NCBI GenBank assembly: GCA_021613335.1
Contig: JAJTWR010000205.1
Location: 1,642,501 to 1,706,500 of the forward strand
DNA length: 64,000 nt
Origin: Whitmania pigra
Lineage: Eukaryota > Annelida > Clitellata > Hirudinida > Haemopidae
Reading direction: 5' to 3'
The position numbers and the translations under genes are program-made. Of the stretch, positions 1-22,800 are shown one piece after another (positions within the stretch are counted from its first letter, which is position 1; every line of letters starts with the position of its first letter). The notes below the pieces were generated by a model. That model did no database searches, was not told the origin of the DNA, and worked only from the letters and a program-made list of their open reading frames with translations.

Positions 1-9749
<9,749 letters not shown>

Positions 9750-12033
9750 GTGGCGGAATTCTGTAAATATTAATTACCTCATCATATACATATTCTTATG
9801 TTTACCGGCCGCTGATGTAGAGCTCCAATGTTCCTATCAACTCAGCGGTATATTTATTATCCTATGTGCCTTTCCGCGCTGTGGTCATGTTCGTCAGCAA
9901 ACGTTTTGAATTGTCTTTACATTTCTAAAAACCTCGACACAATACGACAATGCAACAAAAACTGCTCGGCTTTGTCATCAGTCAGTGCTTAAGCTGTACT
10001 TTGGCTCTAAAAATTAATTACTGTCATTAAATTCGATCTCTCAAAGGTATCAGAGAAAATCTGATAACTGATTGCCTCTATTAATAAATACACTACTGTT
10101 CTTGACCTTTTCAAGCCAAGGGACCCTACACACGTCACGTTAGAGATTTCTACTCTTTTTTGGATCTTAATTTTGTTTTGTTTCAACTTGTATTCACGTA
10201 TTATAGAAGATCTCGATTGCAGAATAAAGTCCAGGGAAGTTGAATGTAGCGTTGATGAGGGTTGATGTTGGTTCTAGATAAAAGCGATCTCAATTGAGAT
10301 TGCCGAGGGAGATCGTGAGCACCTAATCCTAATTAGAGACACGTATTCGATTCTTAAGAATTCTCGAAAAATGCTTATAATGGTTATTAGGAAAGTAATA
10401 ATCATGATGCTAGGATTCATCTACTGCTATTAAAACGATCGATTATCGGTCAGAAATTGTTCGCTAACTTTGACCATAAATCGAATCTAGCTTTAAACAT
10501 GAAAATCATAAATCGAGATTAAGGTATTTGCGCCTCTAATCTTCTTAATCCGACCTCTTTGCTGACCATTGCTGTAGCAGCGGTAACGGCACTGGACTCT
10601 TTTATCGGCCTTAAATTGTCTCGAAAAGCCATTAAAATGGAAATTGAAGCCGGTTTATGGTTTGTAGCACGGTCGTTCGAAGACATTTTAAAAGCCGCTA
10701 GATAGTTTGAGATGCAGCGATGTATAACTTCTTGAAGAACTCCAATATCAAGTTTCACGGCTGTTGCAGAGATATTATAATAATATTAGTGACGCAAGTC
10801 GAGATTATCATTTTTTATTATAATTACTAACCAGATGTTAGCGAATACGGAGCCGATACAGCTCTGCACTCGTAAAGAAAAGTAGTGCCGCGCACGAATA
10901 TAGCTTATATACCTAGGTGACTCATGATGGAAATAAACTTTTCAAAAGTCAACTTTTGCAGCTGAACGATGACTTTTGACGAGCATTTTCCAATTTTGAG
11001 TCATAAACGAACGGTTTTAAATTAAATTTAGGTCAAAGAAACAATCAAATTGAACGCTCGTAGCTCGAATTGCTTTCTGTTGAAGGGCCTTATTTCTTGC
11101 AGATTATCATCGGGCACCGCGTACACCTTGCCCGGCGCAATTATACACGTTGTAGGAATTCTTAGTTAATTCTTAAAATACCTCGGCATCATCTCTATTT
11201 TTATGATTTTAACGTTTCCTGCTGATAATTTCTCAGAAATTCGTTCACTCTCTCATCCAGTTAGGTAAATCGAATTGAATAAAAGCCTTTTCGTGCTTAA
11301 ATTTTCGGCAATTATCGCATTCTTCAACTCCACAATAGCGCATCGTCTGAATGGTTGACATAACTTGCTAGATTTTTCGAAGGTTTCGCGAATTTTTTCT
11401 CGCCTCTAATAGATGTTTTCATTCCTCGTTGCTGAAAAGCGTGACGAACGTGTTTTTGAAAATTTAATCGACATTTTATGTCCCGACTTGTCATACTTGG
11501 ATGTATTTTGACGCTACTTTGCTCAAAAATCGAGGATTATCATCAGTTGATTTTAAGACTTGTTATGAAATAAATTATAAGTGGATTGTTGTATTTTTTA
11601 ATGTCGCATTTACTGATTTAACTTTTGATTTTCTCAATTGCACGAAGTATCAGTAGCAATCTCTTTGTTCTGCCTTACTTTTGAAGGCTGTTTTGAAATT
11701 GAAGTAAATCTAGGGATCTGAATTAAACTTTTTTGAAGGATTGATCACCTTTTGGGATGGAAATTGCATTTATTGGTAGTATGTTTTATCAAATGTTGCT
11801 TTTCTGGAGAAAACATTCAGAATTTAGGTTACTTTTCTAATTGTTTGTGTCATCCTAACACAATTTCATTTTGTGAACTGCAGAAGTGCTTCGAGATCTA
11901 TCGAGAGTCATGTCAACTTTTGCCTCAGAAATATGTTTTCATAATTTTTCAGGACTCCAGAATCATTGGCAGCATTCTTTGAATCTACCTCCGTCCATTT
12001 TATCACTACACTGTGTCTTCCCTTCGGCGAGCA
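9750..12033. other. Intergenic region: proteoglycan 3' UTR and TEAD upstream region
   Basis: No coding gene is recognised. The first part is the proteoglycan 3' UTR. The end probably contains the TEAD 5' UTR: a possible acceptor lies at 11951-11952, and an in-frame TGA at 11980-11982 precedes the TEAD ATG. An open frame at 10519-10758 (-) resembles nothing I know. Confidence 0.6.
10083..10088 (+). terminator. Candidate poly(A) signal AATAAA of the CSPG4-like gene
   Basis: AATAAA lies 334 nt after the stop codon. A second one is at 10223-10228. Confidence 0.5.
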
Positions 12034-15000
12034 ATGGACTCCGGTCCCCAGAGTAGTGCCTCCGTATCCAGCGAAATGGAGAGCGAGAGCGGCTGTATCA
12101 GCGGAGACAACCAAAGCGTTGGAGATGACTTCGGCAATGACGCAGAAGGCGTGTGGAGTGCCGACATAGAGCAGAGCTTCCAAGAGGCTTTGGCCATCTA
12201 CCCCCCGTGCGGAAGGAGAAAGATCATTTTGTCCGACGAGGGCAAGATGTACGGTAAGTACATCAAAGGGTCGACCGACGATGATAATGTTGAGCGGCCT
12301 ATACCCCTGCATTGGTTTTAAGAGTTTCACTCTTAATGCTCTGATGCTCGAGCATCGTGGATAGCGTAATGTTTAGTTTTGTATGTTCAGTGAAAAGCTC
12401 GAATTTCGGTTTATCACAGAAATGCGTTCGTGATAAACACGGGTCAAATTTGTGTTGATGTATCAAGTGGCTACTTAAATAAGCCTATTAGATCTCATTC
12501 TCCATTTGATCATTACCACCACCATCATCACCATTGTCATGATCGTGATCATCGTCATCACCACCGTCATTGTCATCACCATCATCATCATCATCTTCTT
12601 CTTTTCCAGGCAGGAATGAGTTGATAGCCAGGTACATAAAAATGAGGACGGGGAAGTCAAGGTCTCGCAAACAGGTCTCCAGCCACATTCAAGTCCTCGC
12701 CAGAAGGAAATCAAAAGAGATACAAGCCAATGTCAGGGTAGGCGGTGATGTTGTTTTATGGTGATGTTGTATTTATGATATTGTTTTGCAGTGATGTTGT
12801 TTTTATGGTGTTGTCTCTATGACATTGTGTTTTGTTGTTATATATTGCTTTATCAACAGCCAACATTGTTTTACATACATACTACAAATTTTCTACAGGA
12901 TATATGATTTATGTTTATATATATAAGATTTTCTGCACGTTGATAATGTTTTGTATGACGCAACCTAGTTTGCATTGCTTTCCAATTTTTGGGGTGGGTA
13001 GAGTTTTTGTGGTTCAGAGACCTAAATAAGCTGTTGTTTATGGCACTTTCTAAATAAATATATTCCCTTTTCCCTGAGATGCTTATTGACTAACCAGTAA
13101 CGTGTTCATGGTTGTACATTCGATGATTTGTTTTGAAATGAAGGATCCATCAACAAAAGAAAAAGTCCTCCAGAGTTTGTCATCCATGTCATCCTCGCAG
13201 ATAGTTTCAGCCAATGCCCTCCACCCGAAGGCCTTGGCGGGCGTCACCAATTCCCTCGGGGTTTCTTCCGGTCTCCAAGATCAGTTTGCGGCTTACGGTC
13301 CCTCCCTCTGGAACCTCCCGCCCATGGCAGCATCTCCCGAGTGTGTTTTTTTTTTAAATTCGGTTGTCAGTTGTTTTAAATTTCAGTTATGTTAGTTAGT
13401 AATTGCTGGCAATTCGACTTTTAATTGCCATACAAAAGTAGGTTGGATGTGGTTTGAAATGAATCTTTTTATTGATTATCACATTCTTCGATGCTTGATT
13501 GATATCAAATTAATTTTTGCAGAATGAAAGTACAGCCATTCATCAACCCTGCAGCAGTGCCTTACACGTTTGCCGAAAAAGTGCCCATCATCCCCTTTCC
13601 CATGGATCCCCCTTATCGAGGCCGGAGCATAGCGGGCCCCAAGTTACGGATAGTCGAATTTTCTGCCTTCCAGGAGCAGCAAGAAGGAGAATCTGTTAGT
13701 ATTTTGAATTTTATTTTTGATGGAACCTTTGAACATCTTCAGTGATTACTTTGTTACCATCTGTTATTTTTTCCATCTACAGTTTAGGCAGCATCTCTTT
13801 GTCCACATCAACAGCAACGTTACGTACGCCGATCCGCTTTTAGAGGTACAAACTTTGTTGTTGCCGGGCCGTTGATTCTGTTTCCGTGTCGACTTTAATC
13901 GATCGTGTCTCTTCCGGTTTCAGTCCGTGGACATATGTCAGATCGCAGACAAGTTCCCGAACAAGAAAGGAGGTCTTAAGGAGTTGTTTGACCAGGGGCC
14001 CCAGTCTGCTTTCTTTCTTGTTAAATTTTGGGTGGGTTTGGGTTCTCGTACATTTGTATTATTTCTGGGCTGCAAATGCTACTTAACCTTAAACTCAAAG
14101 CTTTTTTTAAAGGCTTTTAAACATTGTTGAAATTTTTAGCATTTGAAATCATGACATGTGTTCGAATTTTTTTTCTGCATTTGCAGGCCGATATTAACTC
14201 TAACATGACCAGCAACAATGGGTTCTATGGCATTTCAAGCCTGTAAGTTTAAAGGCTTACACTTAGTTTCTTAAAGTATTTTTTCACAAACAAATATCTG
14301 AGCTCCCTTCATTTACACTGTTTAATCATTTGTCTCTCTCAGTATTATTTCTATAATTTAATTTTCCTCAAAAATGCCTTAAAAATTTATTATTATTGTT
14401 ATTTTTATTATTATTGTTATTATTATTATTATTATTATTAATATAACATTTAATCAAAATAGGTATGAAAGCGACAAAGAAATGGTGATACAGTGCTCCA
14501 CGAAAGTCTGTTCATTCGGAAAGCAAGTTGTGGAAAAAGTTGAGGTAGGAAGTCTTAATTGGTGGATGGATTATGTCGCACCATTATGCTACCTTTAATA
14601 TCTGTGATAAACCTTTGACTTTGATAAACTACTTGCCTTCACGACTTGACCCAAGGATTGTCTTTAGCAGACTGAATACGCCCACCCCGAAAACTGCCAC
14701 TACGTTTACCGGATAAACAGGTCCCCGATGTGTGAATACCTCATCAACTTCATACACAAACTCAAGACCTTACCCGAGAAGTACATGATGAACAGTGTCC
14801 TTGAGAACTTCACCATCCTTCAGGTTATCTTGGATGACTCTTTGTCGACAAATGGAAACTATTTGATGGACTTGCCTCGTTGAAGTTTGATCTCAATAGA
14901 TATCATATAATGCATTAAAAGGCATTAATTAGACTATAATGAGGATGAATTCATCATTTCAATGTGATGACATTCATTTATGATGTGAATCTGCTTTTGA

Positions 15001-15199
15001 TATTTGTGCATCAAAACCCATGTTTCGCTTGCATAATAAAAGATCTAATAAAAGACAACAAACAATTTACAATCTTTTACAGGTTGTTGCCCACAGGGAG
15101 ACACAAGAGACCCTTCTGTGCATTGCCTATGTATTCGAGGTGTCCACAAATGAGCACGGAGCACAACACACCATTTACAAGCTCGTCAAAGAATCTTAA
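12034..15199 (+). CDS. TEAD: TEAD transcription factor (scalloped/TEF-1 orthologue)
   Basis: Exons: 12034-12253, 12610-12737, 13144-13340, 13523-13694, 13783-13845, 13924-14031, 14187-14242, 14463-14544, 14671-14823, 15083-15199; 431 aa, the same size as vertebrate TEADs. The TEA DNA-binding domain spans about residues 40-112 ([45 protein letters not shown]). The C-terminal half is the YAP/Yorkie-binding domain, with [51 protein letters not shown] and [16 protein letters not shown]. Known role: nuclear DNA-binding partner of YAP/TAZ at the end of the Hippo pathway. The start is the first ATG after an in-frame stop at 11980; upstream non-coding exons may exist. The gene is complete, and all intron phases join exactly. 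Confidence 0.98.
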
Positions 15200-16397
15200 G
15201 GCTTCCTCGTGACTCCTCGTCGCCCGTTCGCGGACAGATGCCGAGAAGCTATCGACTTGGAAGCCGTCGCTACCCCATATTGGTCATTTGCATGTTGTTT
15301 AATTGGCCAGTTGGTTTCGTAGCTCATCTGTCTGTCTGTCGGGGCCAGTTCCCTGTGTGCATTGGTAACTTTTCACGCTATAATGTTATTTATGATTGTT
15401 GTCCTTCACCAAAAGTTGAAATCAAAATAAGTCCGTAGGATCCCATCTATGTCGAAAATCAAATAGAACATCAAAAGGGGTATCTCTCAATGTTTTCTTG
15501 TTGCCAACATCTATGCCTGTTCATGTCTGGTCTTGGCTTGCTACCAAAATGTAGGTGAAAGGTCATACAAGTTATGCAATTTATTGAGTAGACTTTTTTA
15601 CTGAAGAGTTTTGCTTCTTGTTGTTAGTGTCGCCATCTTCATCGTCGTCGTCATAATCATCATCATCGAAATTGTTGTTGTAGCTGTCAATACTTGATTT
15701 CAGATTGTCAGTTTTAAGAACATGCTCTTTTGAGTGCCTCGCAATATCATAATCATCATCGCCTTCATATTTTTTGTTTGTTTAAGAACTTGTTGATGCT
15801 GTTACGAATGGATGTCTTGAATCGACGTGCAAGATTAGCCTGCTTTGCAAATGAAACTCACATAAAAAAAAATCAATTTATCTCTTTATTTGGGACTTAA
15901 TCATGTTCTTTCTACTGCTCTTCTTCTATCCTGATATCTTTCCGTCTGCTTTTTTTGATGACTCTGTTTTTACCACGTTGTTTGTTGTTGCCTATGACTT
16001 GATCTTTCAATTGAGTGATTCAATCTTTCGCTTCAGATTTATCAAATCAAAATTTGTAAATTTTGAATGTTCAATATTCTATTTTGTTTCTCACGTGTGA
16101 GTATGTGTTGATGTGAATGCCGGACCGTCACCTGTAAATACTTACTGCCGTGTCACACTACGTGTCGCCTATTCTCTCCTCGGGCTACTTTTATGTCGAG
16201 CGGAGCGTTCGGGCCGATGCCCGTCACAAGTGCCTTGTTCGAACCCCTATGCTTTTACTTCTCAGCAACCGAAGTGATACGAACGTCTTGCATATTTTGC
16301 TACTATTATTAAATTATTTGCAGAGAAATTTTAGCCGTCGTTATCATCAGCGTCCTTTTTGAATGTTTTATATTGAAAGAACACAGTGCAGGAAAGA

Positions 16398-16403
16398 TTT
16401 ATT
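16398..16403 (-). terminator. Candidate RSF1 poly(A) signal
   Basis: AATAAA on the minus strand, about 405 nt beyond the RSF1 stop. Confidence 0.45.
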
Positions 16404-16452
16404 GCGTCTCACTCGTAACTAACTCCTCATGATCAAGTCACTTGTCTGATCA

Positions 16453-16458
16453 AATAAA
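16453..16458 (+). terminator. Candidate TEAD poly(A) signal
   Basis: First clear AATAAA downstream of the TEAD stop. It implies a 3' UTR of about 1.25 kb. Confidence 0.45.
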
Positions 16459-16807
16459 GACAATAATGATGACTGTTTACTTCTTTCGGGGGCCCTCGCC
16501 CACCTTGCACGGTGAGGAGTACGCCGTCGGCCCCCAATTGCCTGAGCACCATAGGAGCCAAGCTATCGATTTGTCGCACCATTCGGAACTCGAGCCCAGA
16601 TTTGTAATTTGCTTGTATTTCATAAATATGTAAGAGTTATACAAATAATGCGATGAGAAAACAGTTTGTTCGGCAAAGAACAAAAAAAATGAGACATTGA
16701 GTAAGAAGACTTGTTGCCCTAGAATTGACAAACACTCACTAATCGCTATTGTCAACATCCTAGACGGCCGTGCGTGACGCGACCGCCGACAGCATCGTTT
16801 TCGGAGG

Positions 16808-19800
16808 TCAAAGGTTGGCGTGGTCTGGGTTGAGAAACTCTGTTATGTCCAAGTCTTGGACGAGGAAGTCTTCCGTCGGAGCGTTTTGCAAATTCATTCC
16901 GTAAGGGGGCTTGAAGTTGCGAGGCGCTACCGATGTTATGTTGCGAACGGAGAAACTGCTCAACTTTTCGTTGAATGGATGGTTCACCATCACCTGCTCC
17001 TCGGCCATCTTCTGACCCTGGGAAAGAGGAGGAGGAGCGATGCTGCAGATACCACCGAACGAAGTCATGCCACTTCTCATGGCCATGGCGACGGGTGCAT
17101 TGATCAGGTAGTTGTTCTTTATAATCGGATAGAGAGGGGGCAAAGGTGGCATGCCCCTCGGGTCGCTTATGGTCGTCGTGGAAGCACCAGGAAAGTGGTG
17201 AGCAGCAGCGGAAAAAGCGAACGGATCTTGACTCAGTAGCCTCTGCCCTCCCGTGGCAATGTGAGGATTATAGGATGAAACTCTCTGGGCTGTGATGGCT
17301 TGCAAAGCAGGCAAGGGCACATTGCAACTAAGGTCAGCGGCCTGTGAATCTCTGACAGCAAATCGAGGAGCGGACGACCCCAAAACGGAGGCCGCAGTGA
17401 CAACGGTCTGCACCATGGATGCGGGAGCAATATGAAAATTAGGAGAGGCGACCCTCTGACCGATCGCGCTGACTTGGAGAGGATGAGGAGATGTTATTCG
17501 TTGCCCTGTCAGAGTTGTAAGAGGATGGGGGGAATTTAGCCTTTGATTTGCCACGGTGACCTGTGGCACAGGCGAGACTATTTTTTGAGTAGCAGCAGTG
17601 ACTTGAGGGACAGTGGAGATTGGCTGTAAAGAATGAATCGCTTGCGGCTGATTGGCAGTTTTGCACGCTTCTACTGTGACCCCTTTCATTAGAGGAGGCA
17701 CAGAACTCTGAACAGAAACATCAGCTGATGAAACAGGAGCTGACACTGATGGCTTCTCTGCAGGATTCTCTTGTTCATCCTTGTATGTCAGTGCTCTGCG
17801 GCCGGTCCTCTTCTGAGGAGCCGTCATGGTGTAGCTGACAAAATCATCGTCTGAGTACGAGTCCCTGGTAACCGAGGCTTCATCTTCGTCCACCTCGTCA
17901 GAGTCTGAAGAGTACCAAGGCTTTCTCTTTTTCTTCTTCGTCTTTTTGCCTTTCTTTTTGTTGACATTGGAGTTGTTTGCCCCTGTCGATTTCCGTCGAC
18001 GTTTGTTACCCCCGCCTGATGAACTCGAAGCTACTTTCTTCTTTTTCTGGCTCTTCGTAAGAGATTTATTTTTCTTGTTCGCCTTACGAGACAGAGAAGA
18101 CGAACACTCTGACGTCGTCGACGAGCCAGATTTGATGAAGTCCCTCAGGTCGTCATCACTGTAACTGTCCCTACATCCGGGAGTAAAATCTTCCTCCTCG
18201 TATTCATCGTCTTCATCCTCTAAGTAGTCTTCATCACCATCTTCATCTCGACTCCTCTTCTTCCTGCTCTTTTCATCTCTGGGACCTGGATTGCACTTTA
18301 CAGAAGAAGGAGACTCTCTCTTGGACTCCTCGGAGTTTTTGTGTCTTTTGGCTGAAGACTCGTCGTCGTTTTCTTCGTCTGTGTACTCGTTGTAGTTGAT
18401 GCCTTTCCTGGCAGCTGCCCTTCTTGCAGGAGGTCGTTTCAAGGCCTTGGAATCCAACATGAGGTCTTCCTCTATAACTACAAATACCAATGAGATGATG
18501 ATGATGACAATGAAAGTCTAAATACATCAGGTTTAGTAGAAGCACAATCCAAAAGCATACTGTAGTCATCATAGGCCCGGCTTCTCTTTTTGTTCCTTTT
18601 CGATTTCCTCGATGACAAATCAGCTAATTTCCCTTTATGACCCTTGCCCGATTTGACCTCATCCTCATCAATTTCTGATTGGTCGATCTCGGTCGCGGCA
18701 TCTTCTTCCTCGTCATCTTCGTCCACACTAGCATCATCGCTGTTACAATGCAATCACTGCATCATATATATCGCCGACATGACATTTTAAATGTTTAAAC
18801 CGCACGACTAACATCTTGAACTCCTCGCTATCGTCATCATCATCGTCGTTGTCGCCACCCTCGTCGTCGCTGTCCAATACACTGAACTTTTTCTTCTTCC
18901 TCCTCCTCTTGCCATTTCCGGCTGGGGAATTTGAGGAGTTATTTTTAGCACCTGTGATGTTGGCCATGTCCTTTCCTCTGCCATAGTTTCCTACAGGATA
19001 AAAAACGTCTCAGATTAAGTACAGGCCCAAACAATTTATTCTTATATTAGCTGTCTAACTGCCTCGGAGACCTACCACAGAATACATATTAGCTTTGAAT
19101 CCTTGTTACTATATTTCAATCAATAATTAATTTGCAAAATTAATATAAAAAAGAAAAAAAACATTGTTTCTATATTTTCATACACTTTAGAACGTTAATC
19201 ATCATCAACACCACCGAAACAACTAGTACCTGCACCATAGGTCTCCTTGACATCATCCTCAATGGCACCACTGATAAGATTCTCGTATTCTTCGAACTTG
19301 TAACTTATCTCTTTTCTTTGCCTCCTTGATCTTCTCGTCACAAGCCAATTGCCTTCCACCTCATCCTCTTCCTCATCATCATCACCATCATCATCATCTT
19401 CGTCACTCGTGTAGAATCTTCTCTTTTTTGTCCTTTTCTTATTGCTAACTTCATCATTGCTATCATCATCATCATCATCGTCGTCGTCACTCTTCTTGTG
19501 ACACTTAGTTTTCTTTTTCTTGGGCAATTTTTCCGGCAGATCATCGGCATCTTCATCATCGTCGTGAAAATCGGTGACTGAATCGCTTTCTGATGACGAA
19601 GTGAGTCTATTCCTTTTCTTTGGCTTCTTATTCTGTATGAGATTCCTACTTTCATCATCATCACCCTCACCATCACCATCCTTATCATCTGCCTTAATAC
19701 TGCATGATGCCATGGACTGTTCACTGTCCGTGCTGAGCAATTTTTTTCCTCTAACTTTTGATTTTTTGCCACCATTTTGGACGTTACAGAAATCAGCGTC

Positions 19801-22800
19801 ATCATCATCGGCGCTGTATTTGTCATTGTCTCTGTCATCGTTGTCATCATCACTGCTGCTGGCTAAATGCCTGCTTTGAGTTTCTTGCAATTTCTCTGAC
19901 AACTCCTCCATGTCCTTCTCCTGAATGGATAAAATCAATAATGTGATGTGAATGTTCAGACCAATTGGAGAATTTCACCACCATTGTAAAATGAGAGGTC
20001 TTAAATTACCATGAGAATGTTGTTGAGTGAGATGTTGACGAAAGCCAGCCTCTCCTTCCTATTGGTCAGCTTGACGTTCAATTCTGCTTTCTCATCAAAT
20101 TCGCACAGCTGCTCCTGAAGTCTTTCAAGCAGCATTTTCTGTTGTAAATCAAGAAATTATATGCTTGCCGATAATATATAACGCTGATTGCCATTCGTCT
20201 GGACATCACTCACATGCTCGCAAGGGGGGCAAAACCAGTCGCCGTCAGGTATTATGTGAAGAGGGGGCCTCAGACACCAGGTGTGATAGCCGTCGTCGCA
20301 CTTGTCACACAGCAACATCTGTCGACCCATTGATTTTCTTATCAACTTGATATCAACAATTAATCTCGGCTATTTCATCATCAAAACAAACATTTTATTT
20401 CATGGATCGGCTACTCATTATATTAATACAAACAATTTCAAATTTTTATTTACCTTTAACAGACACCAACGAGATCAAAGCAGACTGAACTTAACCAATA
20501 AAATCGACTTACAAATTCTGGTTCGGACTTCTTGTCGCAGATGAGACACTGTTGGTCCACCAAGGTGCTTTGATTTTTGCTCTCCGATTCCAATTCACCT
20601 TTAGAGTTGGATAAGCAACATAAATTTTGATGACTCACACACACACATACACAAAAAACACAAAGAAACACAAATGGTGATGCTCACTTCTGAGACTGGC
20701 CACCCTCCTGGCATTGCGACCTGTAGGTTCGTAAACAGAACCGTCACTTTCCAGAATCAACAATTCCTCGTCCGAAGTGGATGACTGAGTTCCCAGAGTG
20801 CAGTCTTCGCCGTCGTCATCCACGTCGCTGAAGCTGTCATCATCCTCGTCGTCGTCATCATCATCATCATCATCATTCCTCTTCTTTCTTTTGCCTCGAA
20901 GACTTCTCCTCGTGCCAGGAATGAAATCTTCATCGTCGTCGTCATCATCATTGACCAGTTTGAAGCGTTTTTTCTATTTTGGTAGAATAATAATAATAAT
21001 AATAATGATATTTCGATTTAATAACAGTAATAATTTTATAAATTAAAATATTAACCAAATAAATGAAGAAATAGTAAAGCCAACATCGCCATACAGTATT
21101 AAGAAAAATAATCAAATCCATATCGGGAAGAATAAACAACAATAACAATAACAACAATAATAACAACAACAATAATAATAATAATAATAAACATAAAGAC
21201 CTTGTCTTTTTTAGCCTGAAGTAGCTCTTCATATTCCTCGGCCATCTGCCTCATCATCTTCTCAGTCCTCCTCCTCTCCTTCTCGGCTTGCTTCTTCTCT
21301 CTTTCCTCCTCAGTCATCTCTTCTTTCTTCTTTCTCCTCCTCGATGGAAACTCCAGTTCCAGCATTTCAACTTTTCTCTGTCCCTTGTTGACCCTCGATG
21401 ACCTCCGGAGTTCGACAAAGTCTGCGGAGCCCTCCTCGCTGCAGCCATTGACTTTCTTTGATTTCTTCCTGCCTTCTTCAGCCTTTTTTTCTTCCTCTGT
21501 CAATTCCTGGGAATTCCCTGAGGTTTCAACTTTGGTTTCTCCCTTCTCAGAGCTATTGCTAATAGGAGAATTATTAGGCAGAGCTGTCCCAGGGTCTTTT
21601 GAATCCTTGCTTTCATCTGAACCCTCATTCGGAACTGTTTCCATTTGTTTGTCAGTGGACAGAAAGACAGGTTCATCTTTCTGGCCCTTACCTCCAGTCT
21701 CAGCAGATTGACTGAGGGTCATGGAAAGATGGTCAAAATCACTGCACCTTCTCTTAAGAGCGACATGATCAGAAGGATCAGAAGATATTTCATCTTTGTC
21801 TACTGACTGACCATCATCTTCAAGCCCTTTGACGTCACCATCTGGAGGTCTCTTGGTGGCACACTTCACGGACAAGTCCGTAATCTTTTCACGATCCTCT
21901 TCTTCCGGTGACCGATGGGTATGTTTTTTATCAACGTCGATCATTTTCTCACCGTCAATGTTTCCTTGAGAGTTCTCTTGATTTGCAGGGGAGCCGATTG
22001 GGATTGGATCGTTCGGGAGAGTCGGCAGAACTGGTTCGACGTTCTCCTCCGTTTCTGGAGATATTTTGCCTTCTGCTTTTATATCCTCTCTATCACTGAA
22101 TTCAGGAGCACCTTTAACTGCCTCAGTTTCCACAGTTGAGATTTCTGATTGAGAAGTCTCCTTTTCCTCTGTAGTATGAGGTTCCACAATTGAACTTTTG
22201 AGGTTCTCATCACTGCTGACATTTTTCCTGTCTTGAGGAGATGAGGGGTTGTCGACATCAACTGGCTCCCCTCTGATCTCTTTATCACCAGTCGGTTCGT
22301 CCTCCTCATGGTCGGTGGCAGGGATGGCAATGTTTACCTCCACTTCTTTGGTAGATTCAGATATTTTGGAGCTGGAGTCATGCTCTTCTATCACTTGCTG
22401 GCCTTGAATTTGAATTGAACCTTCTTTGCTATCGTTTTCCTCCTTTATACCTTCCTGCTCTGCCTTCGGATCCTCTGCATGATTCACTTTTTGGCATTCG
22501 GCATTGTCGACCCCAGAACATTGTAAACCATTCATTAGAGCATCACCACTTGGAACTGACACCTGAATAGAGGAGTGGATGGCAACAGAATTTTCAGGAG
22601 CATACTTATCTATAACTTTAAAAGGTCGACAGTGAAGTATGTTTCGTCTGGAGCGATTGATTAGAGCCTTATTTCTTTGCTTCTTCAGAGGTGGCCCATC
22701 TTCAGGGGCAGATGAATGAGCCCCGGAATCCTCGGGGTTTGAATCATTACTTGATTCGGATAGTTCAGAATCCGATATTCCCTTTCTTCTTCCAAGCAAA

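Larger units (their letters stand above)
15200..16807. other. Convergent 3' UTRs of TEAD (+) and RSF1 (-)
   Basis: No gene is recognised. AATAAA on the plus strand (16453-16458) and on the minus strand (16398-16403) lie about 50 bp apart, so mature 3' ends of the two convergent genes may overlap slightly. Confidence 0.55.

Noticed and set aside
11105..11145. GC-rich inverted repeat (CGGGCA...TGCCCG)
   Set aside because: The short stem has no further structure or recognised context; likely chance.
12430..12764. His-rich and Met/Asp-rich frames on both strands
   Set aside because: CAT/ATG trinucleotide repeat in TEAD intron 12254-12609.
16165..16250. tRNA-like B box (TTGTTCGAACCCC) in the TEAD 3' UTR
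   Set aside because: No matching A box or acceptor stem upstream, and no flanking duplication; not supportable as a tRNA or SINE.
19338..19853. 171-aa Met-rich antisense-frame protein
   Set aside because: Alternative reading of the acidic GAT/GAC-rich RSF1 exon 19920-19230.
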